Assembly (NCBI RefSeq): GCF_003957515.1
Contig: NZ_RQXW01000002.1
Span: 248,001-312,000, forward strand
Origin: Amphritea opalescens
GTDB lineage: Bacteria > Pseudomonadota > Gammaproteobacteria > Pseudomonadales > Balneatricaceae
Length of the DNA stretch: 64,000 bases
Direction of reading: 5' to 3'
The notes under the pieces are model-generated. The model searched no databases, was not told the origin of the DNA, and worked only from the letters and a program-made list of their open reading frames with translations. The translations under genes and the position numbers were made by a program. Numbering within the stretch: position 1 is the first letter of the stretch; every line of letters starts with the position of its first letter. Below are positions 38,864 to 47,726 of the stretch, in pieces.

Positions 38864-39859
38864 TCATAGGAAAGACGAAAAGGCATTGAACAACCAACCA
38901 ACCACCGAGAATGACACTAAGAGCATCATAAAAACGATGGCTAGCAAACGCCATTGCATCACTTGTTTAAGTAAAATAAATTCAGGAAAACTGGCCGCAA
39001 CGGTACTCATGCAAAACGCCAGTGTTGTACCAATAGGCAAGCCGTTTATGATTAAGCTTTCCATTACAGGAATGACCCCCGTGGCATTAGAGTACAGAGG
39101 AATGCCTAAGAAAACGGCGGCCGGTACGGACCACCACTGACCATCACCTAGGTAGGTTTCGATCCAACCGTCGGGCACAAAACCGTGTAAGGCGGCACCT
39201 AAGCCAACACCGACAATGACCCACTTCCACACGCGGCCAAAAATCTCCAAGGTTTCATCTTTCGCAAACTGATGACGTTGTGAAAACGGTAAGACCTGGT
39301 GTTCTTGTTTCGGCTGATCAGGCGTTGCTTTATTTTGTCCCGCGGCGAGCGCTTTGGCGGCGAAGGATTGCAACCAACGTTCGGCTCTGATGCTATCGAG
39401 AAAGAAGCCACCAATAATCCCCACAGACATGCCAATCACGACATATAACACGGTGAACTTCCAACCGAGCAGGCTCATGAGCAATAAAATGGCGACTTCA
39501 TTGATCAAAGGCGAGGTTAAAAGAAAGGACATGGTGATACCCACAGGGATCCCCGCAGAGGTGAAGCCTAAGAAGACCGGGATGCTGGAACAGGAGCAAA
39601 AGGGAGTAATGGCACCAAACCCAGAACCCAGCAGGTAACCGATACCGCGATGTTTTCCGGCGAGGTAATCTCTAACCTTTTCGACATTGAGTGAGGCTCT
39701 TAATAGGGCGATGAAATAGATCATGACTAACAGTAGTACAAAGATCTTACTCACATCTTCGATAAAAAAGTGCGCCGCATCACCCAGTTTTGAGTCAGGT
39801 GATAGATTAAGCACGGTGTAGGTTAGCCAGTCGGCTAATTGGGTAAATACTTCAAACAT
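38864..39859 (-). CDS. arsP: ArsP-type permease (methylarsenite efflux)
   Basis: 331-aa membrane protein, 8-10 helices, of the DUF318/permease family. The CxC motif in AITPFCSCSSIPVF near residue 87 is the ArsP-type metalloid site, and the second-half SNATGVIPVMESL is conserved too. ArsP exports trivalent methylated and aromatic arsenicals. The start overlaps the acr3 stop by one base (TAATG). A general sulfite or anion permease role cannot be excluded. Confidence 0.85.
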   Translation of the reverse strand: MFEVFTQLADWLTYTVLNLSPDSKLGDAAHFFIEDVSKIFVLLLVMIYFIALLRASLNVEKVRDYLAGKHRGIGYLLGSGFGAITPFCSCSSIPVFLGFTSAGIPVGITMSFLLTSPLINEVAILLLMSLLGWKFTVLYVVIGMSVGIIGGFFLDSIRAERWLQSFAAKALAAGQNKATPDQPKQEHQVLPFSQRHQFAKDETLEIFGRVWKWVIVGVGLGAALHGFVPDGWIETYLGDGQWWSVPAAVFLGIPLYSNATGVIPVMESLIINGLPIGTTLAFCMSTVAASFPEFILLKQVMQWRLLAIVFMMLLVSFSVVGWLFNAFSSFL

Positions 39860-40881
39860 TATGCTTCTCCAAACCAGTGCCGAGTTCGGTTAGCAAACCA
39901 AACAAGACTCAACATAACAGGTACTTCAACGAGAACACCGACGACCGTTGCTAAGGCTGCGCCAGAGTGAAGCCCAAACAGAGAAATAGCCACCGCGACC
40001 GCCAGCTCAAAAAAGTTCGACGTACCAATCATGCATGCAGGAGCTGCAATATTGTGGGGTAGTCTCATTTTGAACGCGATGAAATAGGTTATAGCAAAAA
40101 TTCCGTAGGTTTGTATCAAAAGAGGAATCGCAATCAGCAGGATGGCTTCGGGTTGCGCTAAAATCGTTTCTGCCTGAAAACCAAACAGTAATACCACGGT
40201 CGCTAACAGACCGATCACCGACCAAGGTTTTAAGACACTCAATAAATGGTTTAGCGCGGCATGATCCTGTTGACGGTCAACTCTTTTTCGCGTGATCGCC
40301 CCTGCCGCTAATGGGATGACGACATAGAGTATGACGGAGAGAAGTAAGGTATCCCAAGGAACTGCAATATCGGTCACCCCTAATAAAAACGCGGCTAACG
40401 GCGCAAAGGCAAAGATCATAATGATATCGTTTACCGAGACTTGCACGAGGGTATAGTTGGCATCCCCTTTGGTTAGCTGACTCCAGACGAACACCATAGC
40501 GGTACAGGGCGCTACGCCTAATAAAATCATACCGGCGATATATTCACTGGCGGTTTGAGGATCGACCCAGTCTGCAAAAATACCTTTAAAAAACAACCAG
40601 CCTAACAGCGCCATCGTGAAGGGCTTGACCATCCAGTTGATCACTAAGGTAAGAATCAATCCCTTGGGCTTTTTGCCGATATCTTTAAGGGACGAAAAGT
40701 CGATCTGCACCATCATTGGGTAGATCATCAGCCAAATAAGCAGGGCGACGATGAAGTTAACATGGGCGAACTCTAAGTCTGCAATGAGTTGAAAGAGCGC
40801 AGGGAATAGATTGGCAAAGGTGACACCAGCGATAATGGCGATACCTACCCAAACACTTAAATAGCGTTCAAATATACCCAT
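39859..40881 (-). CDS. acr3: Acr3-family arsenite efflux permease
   Basis: 340-aa, ten-helix antiporter exporting As(III). The essential cysteine lies in [19 protein letters not shown] near residue 129, with SVNDIIMIF following. It is 14 bp overlapped with the truncated arsR, keeping the classic arsR-acr3 order. The ATG has AGGAAG upstream inside the arsR frame. Confidence 0.95.
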   Translation of the reverse strand: MGIFERYLSVWVGIAIIAGVTFANLFPALFQLIADLEFAHVNFIVALLIWLMIYPMMVQIDFSSLKDIGKKPKGLILTLVINWMVKPFTMALLGWLFFKGIFADWVDPQTASEYIAGMILLGVAPCTAMVFVWSQLTKGDANYTLVQVSVNDIIMIFAFAPLAAFLLGVTDIAVPWDTLLLSVILYVVIPLAAGAITRKRVDRQQDHAALNHLLSVLKPWSVIGLLATVVLLFGFQAETILAQPEAILLIAIPLLIQTYGIFAITYFIAFKMRLPHNIAAPACMIGTSNFFELAVAVAISLFGLHSGAALATVVGVLVEVPVMLSLVWFANRTRHWFGEA

Positions 40882-41059
40882 AATAACTTCCTTTTAACGT
40901 TGCTAGGTGGCGCGATAGTTTAGGTTGGCACTCGCCTAAGGCCTGCATCAGCTCACAAACACAGAACTCCTGCTCTGACATACTGAGTAACAGACAGCGA
41001 AGGCGTGTTTCATCAGCGAGGCATCTATAAAATAGTGTAGGCTGCATAGCGGTGGTCAT
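40868..41059 (-). pseudogene. arsR: Truncated ArsR repressor
   Basis: 63 aa, about half the family length (usually 100-120). The As(III)-binding CVCEL and the HTH ([18 protein letters not shown]) remain. The wing, the second-half helices and the dimerisation end are gone: after ATLK the frame runs straight into the acr3 ribosome-binding site and stops. It looks like an internal deletion that joined the HTH to the acr3 leader. A single-domain repressor is possible but a functional dimer seems unlikely. Confidence 0.8.
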
Positions 41060-41154
41060 CTAGTAGCACTGTAGTCAAAGAGAGTACGAACAAGGATTAT
41101 TCCAAAGGAGCGACAACCTCTATTCATACGCTGCATATTAATACGTATTTCCAT

Positions 41155-41195
41155 ATATATGATTTTAACTATATATGATAATTCGTATATATCAA
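41155..41195 (-). promoter_or_regulatory. ars promoter overlapped by an ArsR-type operator repeat
   Basis: Three units, ATATATGAT, ATATATGAT and ATATATCAA, repeat with a 16-bp period (41155, 41171, 41187). On the minus strand TTGATA (41190-41195), a 16-bp spacer and TATAGT (41168-41173) form a good sigma-70 promoter within the repeats. This fits repressor-covered ars promoters; the repressor call is inference. Confidence 0.6.
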
Positions 41196-41400
41196 GTGTG
41201 TATTTAAGATTTTGGGGAGGGGTAATACTTGAACCGTTCCTGTCTATCGAACTTACTCGAACCTTCTTTAAACCAATATTTACAGCAGAGAGCTGCTCAG
41301 CCTCTCCTTAGTGAAGTACAATCGAGCTCTATATGATTAAACCGCTAAGCAAGCGTTGTATGCGGCGTTGAGCGACAGCCTTTGAGGTGTTTGAGCAGTT

Positions 41401-42192
41401 ATGACTTTGTCTCGTGAGTTTTATCGCCATGGGCCCGATGTGCGACAGGGGGATGCCGTTAGCTTTGTCGACGTGAGAAGACGATTTGATTTCAGGTTTA
41501 TCGGCATTGGTCGGTGGGTGACGCAGGCGGAACAAAATCGAGCGGCGGGTTTGTTTTATGATGCCTTGGTTGATCTGATGACCATCTTGAAATGCCCAGA
41601 ACCGCTGATCTCATTGCGCGGAACTTTGTCGTTACAATACGGTATCGGTGGACGCCCCGGTGTTGCAGCCCACTATCAACCGTCGATGCGGTGCTTTTCG
41701 TTGGCTAAAAATGCCGGCCCTGGCAGTATTGCCCATGAATGGTTTCATGCCCTCGATCATTACCTCGGCGGTACCGCCTTTGACGATGCTCCGGCTGGGA
41801 TGTTCGCTTCAACCGCATGGTTATCAGACGCGACGCCGGTGGTTCACCCCTTGAATGATGATCTGTACGCCTGTTTTAGGCAGATCATGCTCGCCGAGGA
41901 TGGTGAATCTCCGAGTCCCCTTTTTGACGCATCGGTGAAGGTCGATAGGGCGATGAACCAAGTCTATTTCAGTCAGGCTGAGGAGCTATGTGCGAGAGCC
42001 TTTGAAGCCTTCGTTCAAGATGCTGCGATCACAAATAATTTTTTAGTCTCAGGTACTAAAGCGACAGTTGAAGCCGAGCGCGGCTTGTATCCAAAAGGCG
42101 AGCAACGTGAACGTATCAATCTAGCGTTTCAGCGTTACTTTCATCGTTTAGGCGCTGCCTTAAACCGTCAAAGCCGTAGCGATATTGGTTAA
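41401..42192 (+). CDS. CLCA_X-family-like protein with an HExxH-type motif
   Basis: 263 aa, soluble, no signal peptide. The core KNAGPGSIAHEWFHALDHYLGG near residue 100 holds a zinc-protease-like HEWFH plus a following DH. The N-terminal SFVDVRRRFDFRFIGIGRWV and C-terminal LYPKGEQRERINLAFQRYFHRLG are typical of CLCA_X proteins, whose function is unknown. A peptidase role is possible because of the motif. It lies between the ars operon and the reductase cluster and is unlinked to either. Confidence 0.75.
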   Translation: MTLSREFYRHGPDVRQGDAVSFVDVRRRFDFRFIGIGRWVTQAEQNRAAGLFYDALVDLMTILKCPEPLISLRGTLSLQYGIGGRPGVAAHYQPSMRCFSLAKNAGPGSIAHEWFHALDHYLGGTAFDDAPAGMFASTAWLSDATPVVHPLNDDLYACFRQIMLAEDGESPSPLFDASVKVDRAMNQVYFSQAEELCARAFEAFVQDAAITNNFLVSGTKATVEAERGLYPKGEQRERINLAFQRYFHRLGAALNRQSRSDIG

Positions 42193-42310
42193 GGTAATGT
42201 GTTGGTCGCTGTATGTCGTTAGGGCTATTTTCCTGATGATGTTCGTGCCGATATGTTCAATATTAGCCGTTGATCGGCTGGGCGTTAAAGTGGATCCCAG
42301 CCGAAGAACG

Positions 42311-44548
42311 TTAGTAAACATCTTCACGGTAGCGTCCCTGAGCTTTCAGTGTTGCCACATCGATGCCCAGAGGGGCAATTACCTTGTCCAATGCAACCGC
42401 AACACTACTCGCCATATTGCGCCCACCACAAATCAAGAACTGTGCGCCCTCCTCGATCAATTGACCTAGGATTTTATCATCTTCAATGATCTTATTCTGC
42501 ACATATGCGCCTTGGCTGATGCGGGAGAAAACTGGATTCAATTTAGTTAACCGTTTGTCTTCAAGGTAGCGCTTAAGCTCTGTCTCATAGAGAAAATCAG
42601 ACTGCGGAGAGCGGCCGCCCCAATAGAGATGCATTGGGCGATGCGCTTTATTGTTGCGGATAAAACCCACTAACGGCCCAATACCCGTGCCCGCACCGAT
42701 TAGTATGACCGGGCCTTTGCCTGACGCGGGGCGAAAGCTAGGATTCAGCTTGATGAAAGCCTCAATGGTATCGCCGACGGATAATCCATGAAGAAAACCT
42801 GAGCATAGCCCGTCAGGATGATGGCGAACGCAGATCTCAAGCATGCCACTCTTCGATGCGGATGCTAACGAATAGAATCGCGGCACACTGCTATCTGGCG
42901 GTAAGATACCCACAAGGTCACCCGCATCAAAATGCGGCAGGCGAGCGCGTTTCAAACAACGGCTCAGCCAGCCTCGATGACTAGGCGCTGCTTCGAAGCG
43001 TAACACGGCGGTCGGCGCCTGCACCTCAGCACCATAATCGACCCGTTCGACAAGGGTTAATGTTGTGCAAGGAGGATGCACCGGAGTATGGAGCAGTGTT
43101 AATTCCTTATCTAGGACGCTACCCACCACAGAGCCCCAGCGGGCGAACTCTTGTGGCGATTGTCGATGGATGGTTTCGAGTGGCAGTAGTTGCGGCCAGC
43201 CTTTAGTGATAAGTGCGGCCTCAACCTCTTTAGCAAACTGGCAAAACGCTGGGAACTGTCGATCGCCAAAGCCTAATACGGCAACAGGAACATCAGGTGT
43301 CTTCGTTATTTTCGATAATCGTGCCAGAAAATGATTGGCTGAGGCCGGCGCGTCGCCATCCCCATAGGTCGCGGTCAGTATAAACATCCGCTTTGCCTGT
43401 GGATAAGGTTTACCGATCTGATTCATGGATGCGGTGTGGACTTGAAATCCTAAGCTGTGAAGAGCGTCATGCAGGGTTTTGGCAAAGCCCCAAGTACTGT
43501 TACTTTCACTACCAACCAGAATAACCGTATCAGCAAGGCGAGCAGCGCTATTATAGTTAATGGTTGTGGCAGACTGTTTACGTTTCCACCAGATCTGGAT
43601 CCCTGTCCATGCCATCAGTGGTACGGCGAGTGCACTTAGACCAAGCAGTAGTCCAAGCCACCATAGTCCTTCGCCGGTGTGTAGCATGTAGATAAATTCA
43701 TAAAGTTTTTGTGGGTTGCCGTAAGCTTGATAAGAAAGCAATTCTCCGGTGGATTGATCAACAAAACCACTCCCTTGATCGGTGGTGATTGAGTAAACCC
43801 CCATGGGGTCGTCTGGATAGGGATAAACCAGCTCCCTGAACTCGGTGAGAGGGATCGATTTTAAGGTGGACAGCGTATCAATAGATGCAGGCGCTCCACC
43901 ACTCACATGGGTTGGAAAATCGGGCTCAGTTGATGAGTAGTCGGGTATCAACTCAAAAGTCATGGTTGACATATACAAGCCAGTAGACGCCGATAATATC
44001 AACCCCAGTACAGCGGCTCGGCCCGCTTCTGTGTGTAGGCGTTGCTTAAAAGGCCCTTGGATCGGTCGACAAATATGACGCCAGCCACCGAGGCGATTGA
44101 CCAACATGACCGCCCCGGAAAAAGTTAACAGCAGCATAAAAAAAGCAGCTACCCCAGCAACCACTCGTCCAGGTGTCCCCAACAGGTAAGAGCGGTGCAG
44201 GTTTTTTATCCACACCATGATGGGTGAGTTGGAATAGGCTCCAATGGTTTCACCCGTGACCGGATTAATTAGGTCCGCTCCTGTCTGGTCGCCGTCAGTA
44301 AAGTAGACGATGATGCTTCCTGACGGACGCCGCTGTATTTGTTCAGCACCGGGATAGCGGGTTGCCAGCTTGCCTGCTAATTCCGCTACGCTGATCGAAG
44401 CGGTACCTGCAATGTTAGCCTGTGAGCGTTCTATCAAGGGATTGAGCGATAGAACAGCGCCTGAAATAGTGAGCAACACAACGAACAGGGTTGCCACCAA
44501 ACCAGACAGTGAGTGTAGCTGACGTAACATGAGGGGGTTCCTAAGCAA
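42311..44548 (-). CDS. PepSY membrane domain fused to flavodoxin and FNR-type reductase
   Basis: 745 aa. The N-terminal part (about 1-335) is a PepSY-associated membrane region with about four helices (HSLSGLVATLFVVLLTISGA, NLHRSYLL, TEAGRAAVLGL, MLHTGEGLWWLGLLLG), carrying the paired histidines of haem-type PepSY-TM proteins. A flavodoxin domain (ILVGSESNSTWGFAKTL, TATYGDGDAP; about 350-485) is followed by CysJ-like FAD and NADPH domains (RFYSLASAS, GAGTGIGPLVGFIR, GGRNMASS). It could pass electrons from NADPH through flavins and haem to a periplasmic acceptor such as ferric iron. Last gene of its operon. Confidence 0.88.
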   Translation of the reverse strand: MLRNPLMLRQLHSLSGLVATLFVVLLTISGAVLSLNPLIERSQANIAGTASISVAELAGKLATRYPGAEQIQRRPSGSIIVYFTDGDQTGADLINPVTGETIGAYSNSPIMVWIKNLHRSYLLGTPGRVVAGVAAFFMLLLTFSGAVMLVNRLGGWRHICRPIQGPFKQRLHTEAGRAAVLGLILSASTGLYMSTMTFELIPDYSSTEPDFPTHVSGGAPASIDTLSTLKSIPLTEFRELVYPYPDDPMGVYSITTDQGSGFVDQSTGELLSYQAYGNPQKLYEFIYMLHTGEGLWWLGLLLGLSALAVPLMAWTGIQIWWKRKQSATTINYNSAARLADTVILVGSESNSTWGFAKTLHDALHSLGFQVHTASMNQIGKPYPQAKRMFILTATYGDGDAPASANHFLARLSKITKTPDVPVAVLGFGDRQFPAFCQFAKEVEAALITKGWPQLLPLETIHRQSPQEFARWGSVVGSVLDKELTLLHTPVHPPCTTLTLVERVDYGAEVQAPTAVLRFEAAPSHRGWLSRCLKRARLPHFDAGDLVGILPPDSSVPRFYSLASASKSGMLEICVRHHPDGLCSGFLHGLSVGDTIEAFIKLNPSFRPASGKGPVILIGAGTGIGPLVGFIRNNKAHRPMHLYWGGRSPQSDFLYETELKRYLEDKRLTKLNPVFSRISQGAYVQNKIIEDDKILGQLIEEGAQFLICGGRNMASSVAVALDKVIAPLGIDVATLKAQGRYREDVY

Positions 44549-44552
44549 TCAT

Positions 44553-45023
44553 TTAAAACGAGTAGGTAAACGCTTTGACATAGCCACGACCAGCGTTGGA
44601 TTTGCCGACACCTTCGCTAGTTAATGGCACGACAACATCATTGCGGTTGTCTCGCATATCTTCGACTGCGGTATCAACGCGGAGCTGAAATCCTGCATCA
44701 ATATAGGTGTCGGGCAGATCAAGGGTGACTGTTAATGTCTTGCCCTCTGTAACACTGGCACCGGATAGGCCATCGTATTCACTTTTACGTTGACCACTTC
44801 CTCGCGCCCAGCCGCTCAAGTGTTTGTAATATTTTGATTTTTTGCCTGCCACCCATAGGGTCTTTTGATACTGACCGTCGGCATTGGTTAAATAAATGGC
44901 TAGATAAGCACCATCACCGCCATAGTTTTTTAGCTGAGTGGTCAAGGTGACGTCACGTGCATAAGATGGCGAGGATAGTAAAGTTGCCGCAATCAAACAC
45001 AGGGTTGTTGCTAAACGTTTCAT
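44553..45023 (-). CDS. Exported DUF2271-family protein
   Basis: 156 aa with a signal peptide (about 1-22). The mature beta-rich domain has LTTQLKNYGGDGAYLAIYLTNADGQYQKTLWVAG and GWARGSGQRKSEYDGLSGASVTEG. DUF2271 proteins are periplasmic and usually stand beside PepSY reductases, as here (4 bp from the fusion gene). Function unknown; it may bind a cofactor or substrate for the reductase. Confidence 0.85.
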   Translation of the reverse strand: MKRLATTLCLIAATLLSSPSYARDVTLTTQLKNYGGDGAYLAIYLTNADGQYQKTLWVAGKKSKYYKHLSGWARGSGQRKSEYDGLSGASVTEGKTLTVTLDLPDTYIDAGFQLRVDTAVEDMRDNRNDVVVPLTSEGVGKSNAGRGYVKAFTYSF

Positions 45024-45036
45024 GGTGTTAACTTCC

Positions 45037-45426
45037 TTATTCGATTGTGGCTCTTGGTTTGCTTTTTGGCATGTTACTGCCGCTGTTTAAGTTGCCAGTG
45101 GGCGTTTCTCGGGCTTGATTGCCTAGGTTCAGATAGTCAGATCCATCATCAGAACCTGTGAATTTAACTTCAAGCTCCATGATTTTTAGTGAAGCAGGAG
45201 AAAACTTAGCCTCCACACGGTGGCCTTTACGATCCCATCCTTTGAGTTCATAACAGCCATCGTCCACTTTGATCCGTTTTACCTCCCAGCCATGGTCTAC
45301 CATCATCTGACGGAGACGTTCTTTAGGTTGCCAATCGACGGCGGGGTCATGGCAATCGTCATCCGCCAGCGCCATACCGCTGATCAAACAGGTGCTTAAA
45401 AAAGCCGTAATCAGTTTATTTTTCAT
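45037..45426 (-). CDS. Periplasmic PepSY-domain protein
   Basis: 129 aa with a signal peptide (ISGMALA). The mature PepSY unit has the pattern LRQMMVDHGWEVKRIKVDDGCYELKGWDRKGHRVEAKFSPASLKI with two nearby cysteines. A disordered tail follows. First of a three-gene set with DUF2271 and the PepSY-flavoreductase. A conserved operator-like motif lies 44 bp upstream. Confidence 0.83.
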   Translation of the reverse strand: MKNKLITAFLSTCLISGMALADDDCHDPAVDWQPKERLRQMMVDHGWEVKRIKVDDGCYELKGWDRKGHRVEAKFSPASLKIMELEVKFTGSDDGSDYLNLGNQARETPTGNLNSGSNMPKSKPRATIE

Positions 45427-45469
45427 GTTGTGCCTCCTAATGACTTTATGTTTAGCCTAAACCGCTTTG

Positions 45470-45485
45470 CTGACATTCAGCTGAA
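45470..45485 (-). promoter_or_regulatory. Shared operator-like motif, copy A
   Basis: On the gene strand it reads TTCAGCTGAATGTCAG, 44 bp before the PepSY gene start. TCAG recurs at an 11-bp step, typical of OmpR-family response-regulator sites. The near-identical motif occurs at 46897 and 47004. Confidence 0.65.
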
Positions 45486-45515
45486 AGCTGGTAAGATTTG
45501 TTTTTTTGGGCGGGC

Positions 45516-46871
45516 TTAGCGCAGTTCAAACGCTTCCTGTTGGAACCATAAGACGCCTTGTGATTTTTCACGTAATTCTTTTTCTAAGGCATTACCCCAG
45601 CTTGAGGGACCACAAAACCAGACCTCCATCGCCTTTTCCTTCGGATGCAGCGTGAGGAGCTGCTCCGCTGTGAGTTTACGACCCTGACTACTGTCATGTA
45701 TCTGCAGCTTAATGCCGTTTAAGTGGTTACAGGCTTCCTGCAAGCGCTCAATAAAAGGATCTGTCGCCCTGTCATGGGTGGAATAATGCATCTCAGCTTC
45801 AAGCGAGTTTTCAGGCTGGTTTTGCAATGCTTCAAGCCATGCCAAAAATGGTGTGACGCCAACCCCACCGGCGATCCAAACTTGTGCTGCATTGTGCCGA
45901 CGCTGTTTAAAGTTAAACTGCCCATAAGGCCCTTCAACGGTGACGGGGTGGCCGATTGTTAATCGATAACCCAACTGCCGCGTATAATCGCCTAGCCCTT
46001 TAATTTGAAAGCTGATCTGACCATTCCCATGATCTGCACTGGCAATGGTAAAAGGGTGAGCGCCCTCGCTAGGTTCAAAGGTCACAAACGCAAACTGGCC
46101 GGCGCGATGGCCTGTCCATGTGCGCTCCAACTGACATTTCACTTCAGTGATACCCATGGCTGATGTTGAGATCGAGGTGATGCTGCCCTGCACCCGTCGC
46201 GATTTTCCTATCAACCCTTTGATCGATAACAGGCTAGCGAAGCTCCCACCTACGAGCAATATCCCCATCAGCCAGCCAACAGGTTGTTGCCACCAAACCA
46301 AAGGGGCTAGCCAGACCGCGTGGAAAGCGAGTGACAGGTAAATCAGCGGCATAGCGCGGTGTACGTAGTGCCAGAGGTTGTAAGGAAAGCGTTTCCAGAG
46401 CGTCAGTATTAGCATGGCAAACAACAGATAAACGCCCCATTCGCCAACCCCTTCTGCCGCGTCCCTCATCATGTGTGTAAAACCTGAAAAGTCCTGCTCA
46501 GGTAGACGTCCCGCTCGCCCAAAGAGCGCTTTAACGAGATCATCACCCATCTCAATTAACCAGTGAGATAGGGCAAACATAACCGCTAGAATACCGGCCC
46601 ACTTGTGTAGACGATAAATTTGATCGAGACCATTAAAGGGTTTTTCTAACCAAACCGGGCGAGTAGCTAGCATCATAGTCACGGACATTAATGCGATGGA
46701 TAACAAGCCGCTCAGATAGAGGCTGTTGTCATAAATCTCCCAAGCGAGTGAAGCCTTTATCGTCGTGCTTATCTGGTAGCTCCAGCCCCAGATAATAAGA
46801 ATGACGGCGGTGATCAGTGCCAAGGTAATGCTGATTTTTTTGAGTTTCATCTTAGCGATCCAGTGTTGCAT
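45516..46871 (-). CDS. Ferric-reductase-like transmembrane oxidoreductase
   Basis: 451 aa. Six to seven helices in residues 10-215 hold paired histidines (HKWAG, ALSHWL, WHYVHRAM, SLAFHAV) expected to bind two haems. The cytosolic part has an FAD domain (HPFTIASADHG) and an NAD(P)H domain (WIAGGVGVTPFLAWL). It is like the FRE/NOX family and can move electrons across the inner membrane. Its own operator-like motif precedes it. Together with the PepSY-flavoreductase it forms a second such path. Confidence 0.9.
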   Translation of the reverse strand: MQHWIAKMKLKKISITLALITAVILIIWGWSYQISTTIKASLAWEIYDNSLYLSGLLSIALMSVTMMLATRPVWLEKPFNGLDQIYRLHKWAGILAVMFALSHWLIEMGDDLVKALFGRAGRLPEQDFSGFTHMMRDAAEGVGEWGVYLLFAMLILTLWKRFPYNLWHYVHRAMPLIYLSLAFHAVWLAPLVWWQQPVGWLMGILLVGGSFASLLSIKGLIGKSRRVQGSITSISTSAMGITEVKCQLERTWTGHRAGQFAFVTFEPSEGAHPFTIASADHGNGQISFQIKGLGDYTRQLGYRLTIGHPVTVEGPYGQFNFKQRRHNAAQVWIAGGVGVTPFLAWLEALQNQPENSLEAEMHYSTHDRATDPFIERLQEACNHLNGIKLQIHDSSQGRKLTAEQLLTLHPKEKAMEVWFCGPSSWGNALEKELREKSQGVLWFQQEAFELR

Positions 46872-46896
46872 TTAGCGCGTATGTTATCGCCTATTC

Positions 46897-46912
46897 CTGA
46901 CAATCAGCTGAA
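46897..46912 (-). promoter_or_regulatory. Shared operator-like motif, copy B
   Basis: On the gene strand TTCAGCTGATTGTCAG, 26 bp upstream of the ferric-reductase-like gene. It differs from copy A at one base. Confidence 0.65.
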
Positions 46913-47003
46913 GGCACAAACCTGGTTAATCAATAGGCGTGATAAATCAGGAAGGCGTACACTGTACGGGAGCCTATGTGTTGATATTATTATCCACGGG
47001 GCT

Positions 47004-47019
47004 TTCAGCTTACTGTCAG
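47004..47019 (+). promoter_or_regulatory. Shared operator-like motif, copy C
   Basis: TTCAGCTTACTGTCAG on the plus strand, 48 bp before the response regulator, in the same orientation relative to its gene as copies A and B. It suggests autoregulation. Confidence 0.6.
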
Positions 47020-47066
47020 GTATTTTGGTTATGATCAGCCTGACTGCGAAGATCTAAGGATTATAG

Positions 47067-47726
47067 ATGCGATTATTACTGGTAGAGGATGCCGAGGGTT
47101 TAGGCGAAGTGATACGGGATCAGATCAGCGATGAAGGTCACGCGGTCGATTGGGTTAACAACCTTTCCCATGCGGGCGCTAGCCTACAGAACACCCAATA
47201 TGATTTGATTCTACTTGACCTCATGCTGCCGGACGGCAACGGCATCGATCTATTGAAAAAGATACGTAGATCTGGCGAAACAACGCCCGTGATTATTTTA
47301 ACCGCCAGAGATCAACTGTCTGATCGTATCGCAGGGCTAAATGCTGGTGCGGATGATTATCTGGTAAAACCCTTTGATCTATCAGAGCTCTCCGCGCGCA
47401 TCGCGGCGGTGTCTAGACGTTACAGTGGCAACCCGAACCCTATCATTAAGGTGGGCACATTAGATGTCGACCTTAACAAGCACTTTATTTCTCGTGAGGG
47501 TGTGGCCATCAATTTAACCGCCCGTGAGTGGGCGCTGTTTGAGGCCTTCATTCAACATCCTGGCAACGTTCTCTCAAAATCACAGTTGGAAGATCACCTT
47601 TATGCTTTTGGTGCCGAGATCGAAAGTAATACCATTGAAGTTTATGTCAGTCGGCTGCGGAAAAAGCTGGATAAAGGACAGTTAGAAACAGTGCGCGGGC
47701 TGGGTTATCGTATGAGGTCCTTATGA
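47067..47726 (+). CDS. OmpR-family response regulator (QseB/PmrA-like)
   Basis: 219 aa. The receiver has EDAEG, phospho-acceptor Asp near 51 in LILLDLMLPD, Thr in ILTARD and Lys in LVKPFD. The winged helix carries LTAREWALFEAFIQHPG and VYVSRLRKKL. It is divergent from the reductase operon with 195 bp between and overlaps the kinase by 4 bp. The shared 16-bp motif suggests it controls both reductase promoters and itself. Confidence 0.92.
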   Translation: MRLLLVEDAEGLGEVIRDQISDEGHAVDWVNNLSHAGASLQNTQYDLILLDLMLPDGNGIDLLKKIRRSGETTPVIILTARDQLSDRIAGLNAGADDYLVKPFDLSELSARIAAVSRRYSGNPNPIIKVGTLDVDLNKHFISREGVAINLTAREWALFEAFIQHPGNVLSKSQLEDHLYAFGAEIESNTIEVYVSRLRKKLDKGQLETVRGLGYRMRSL

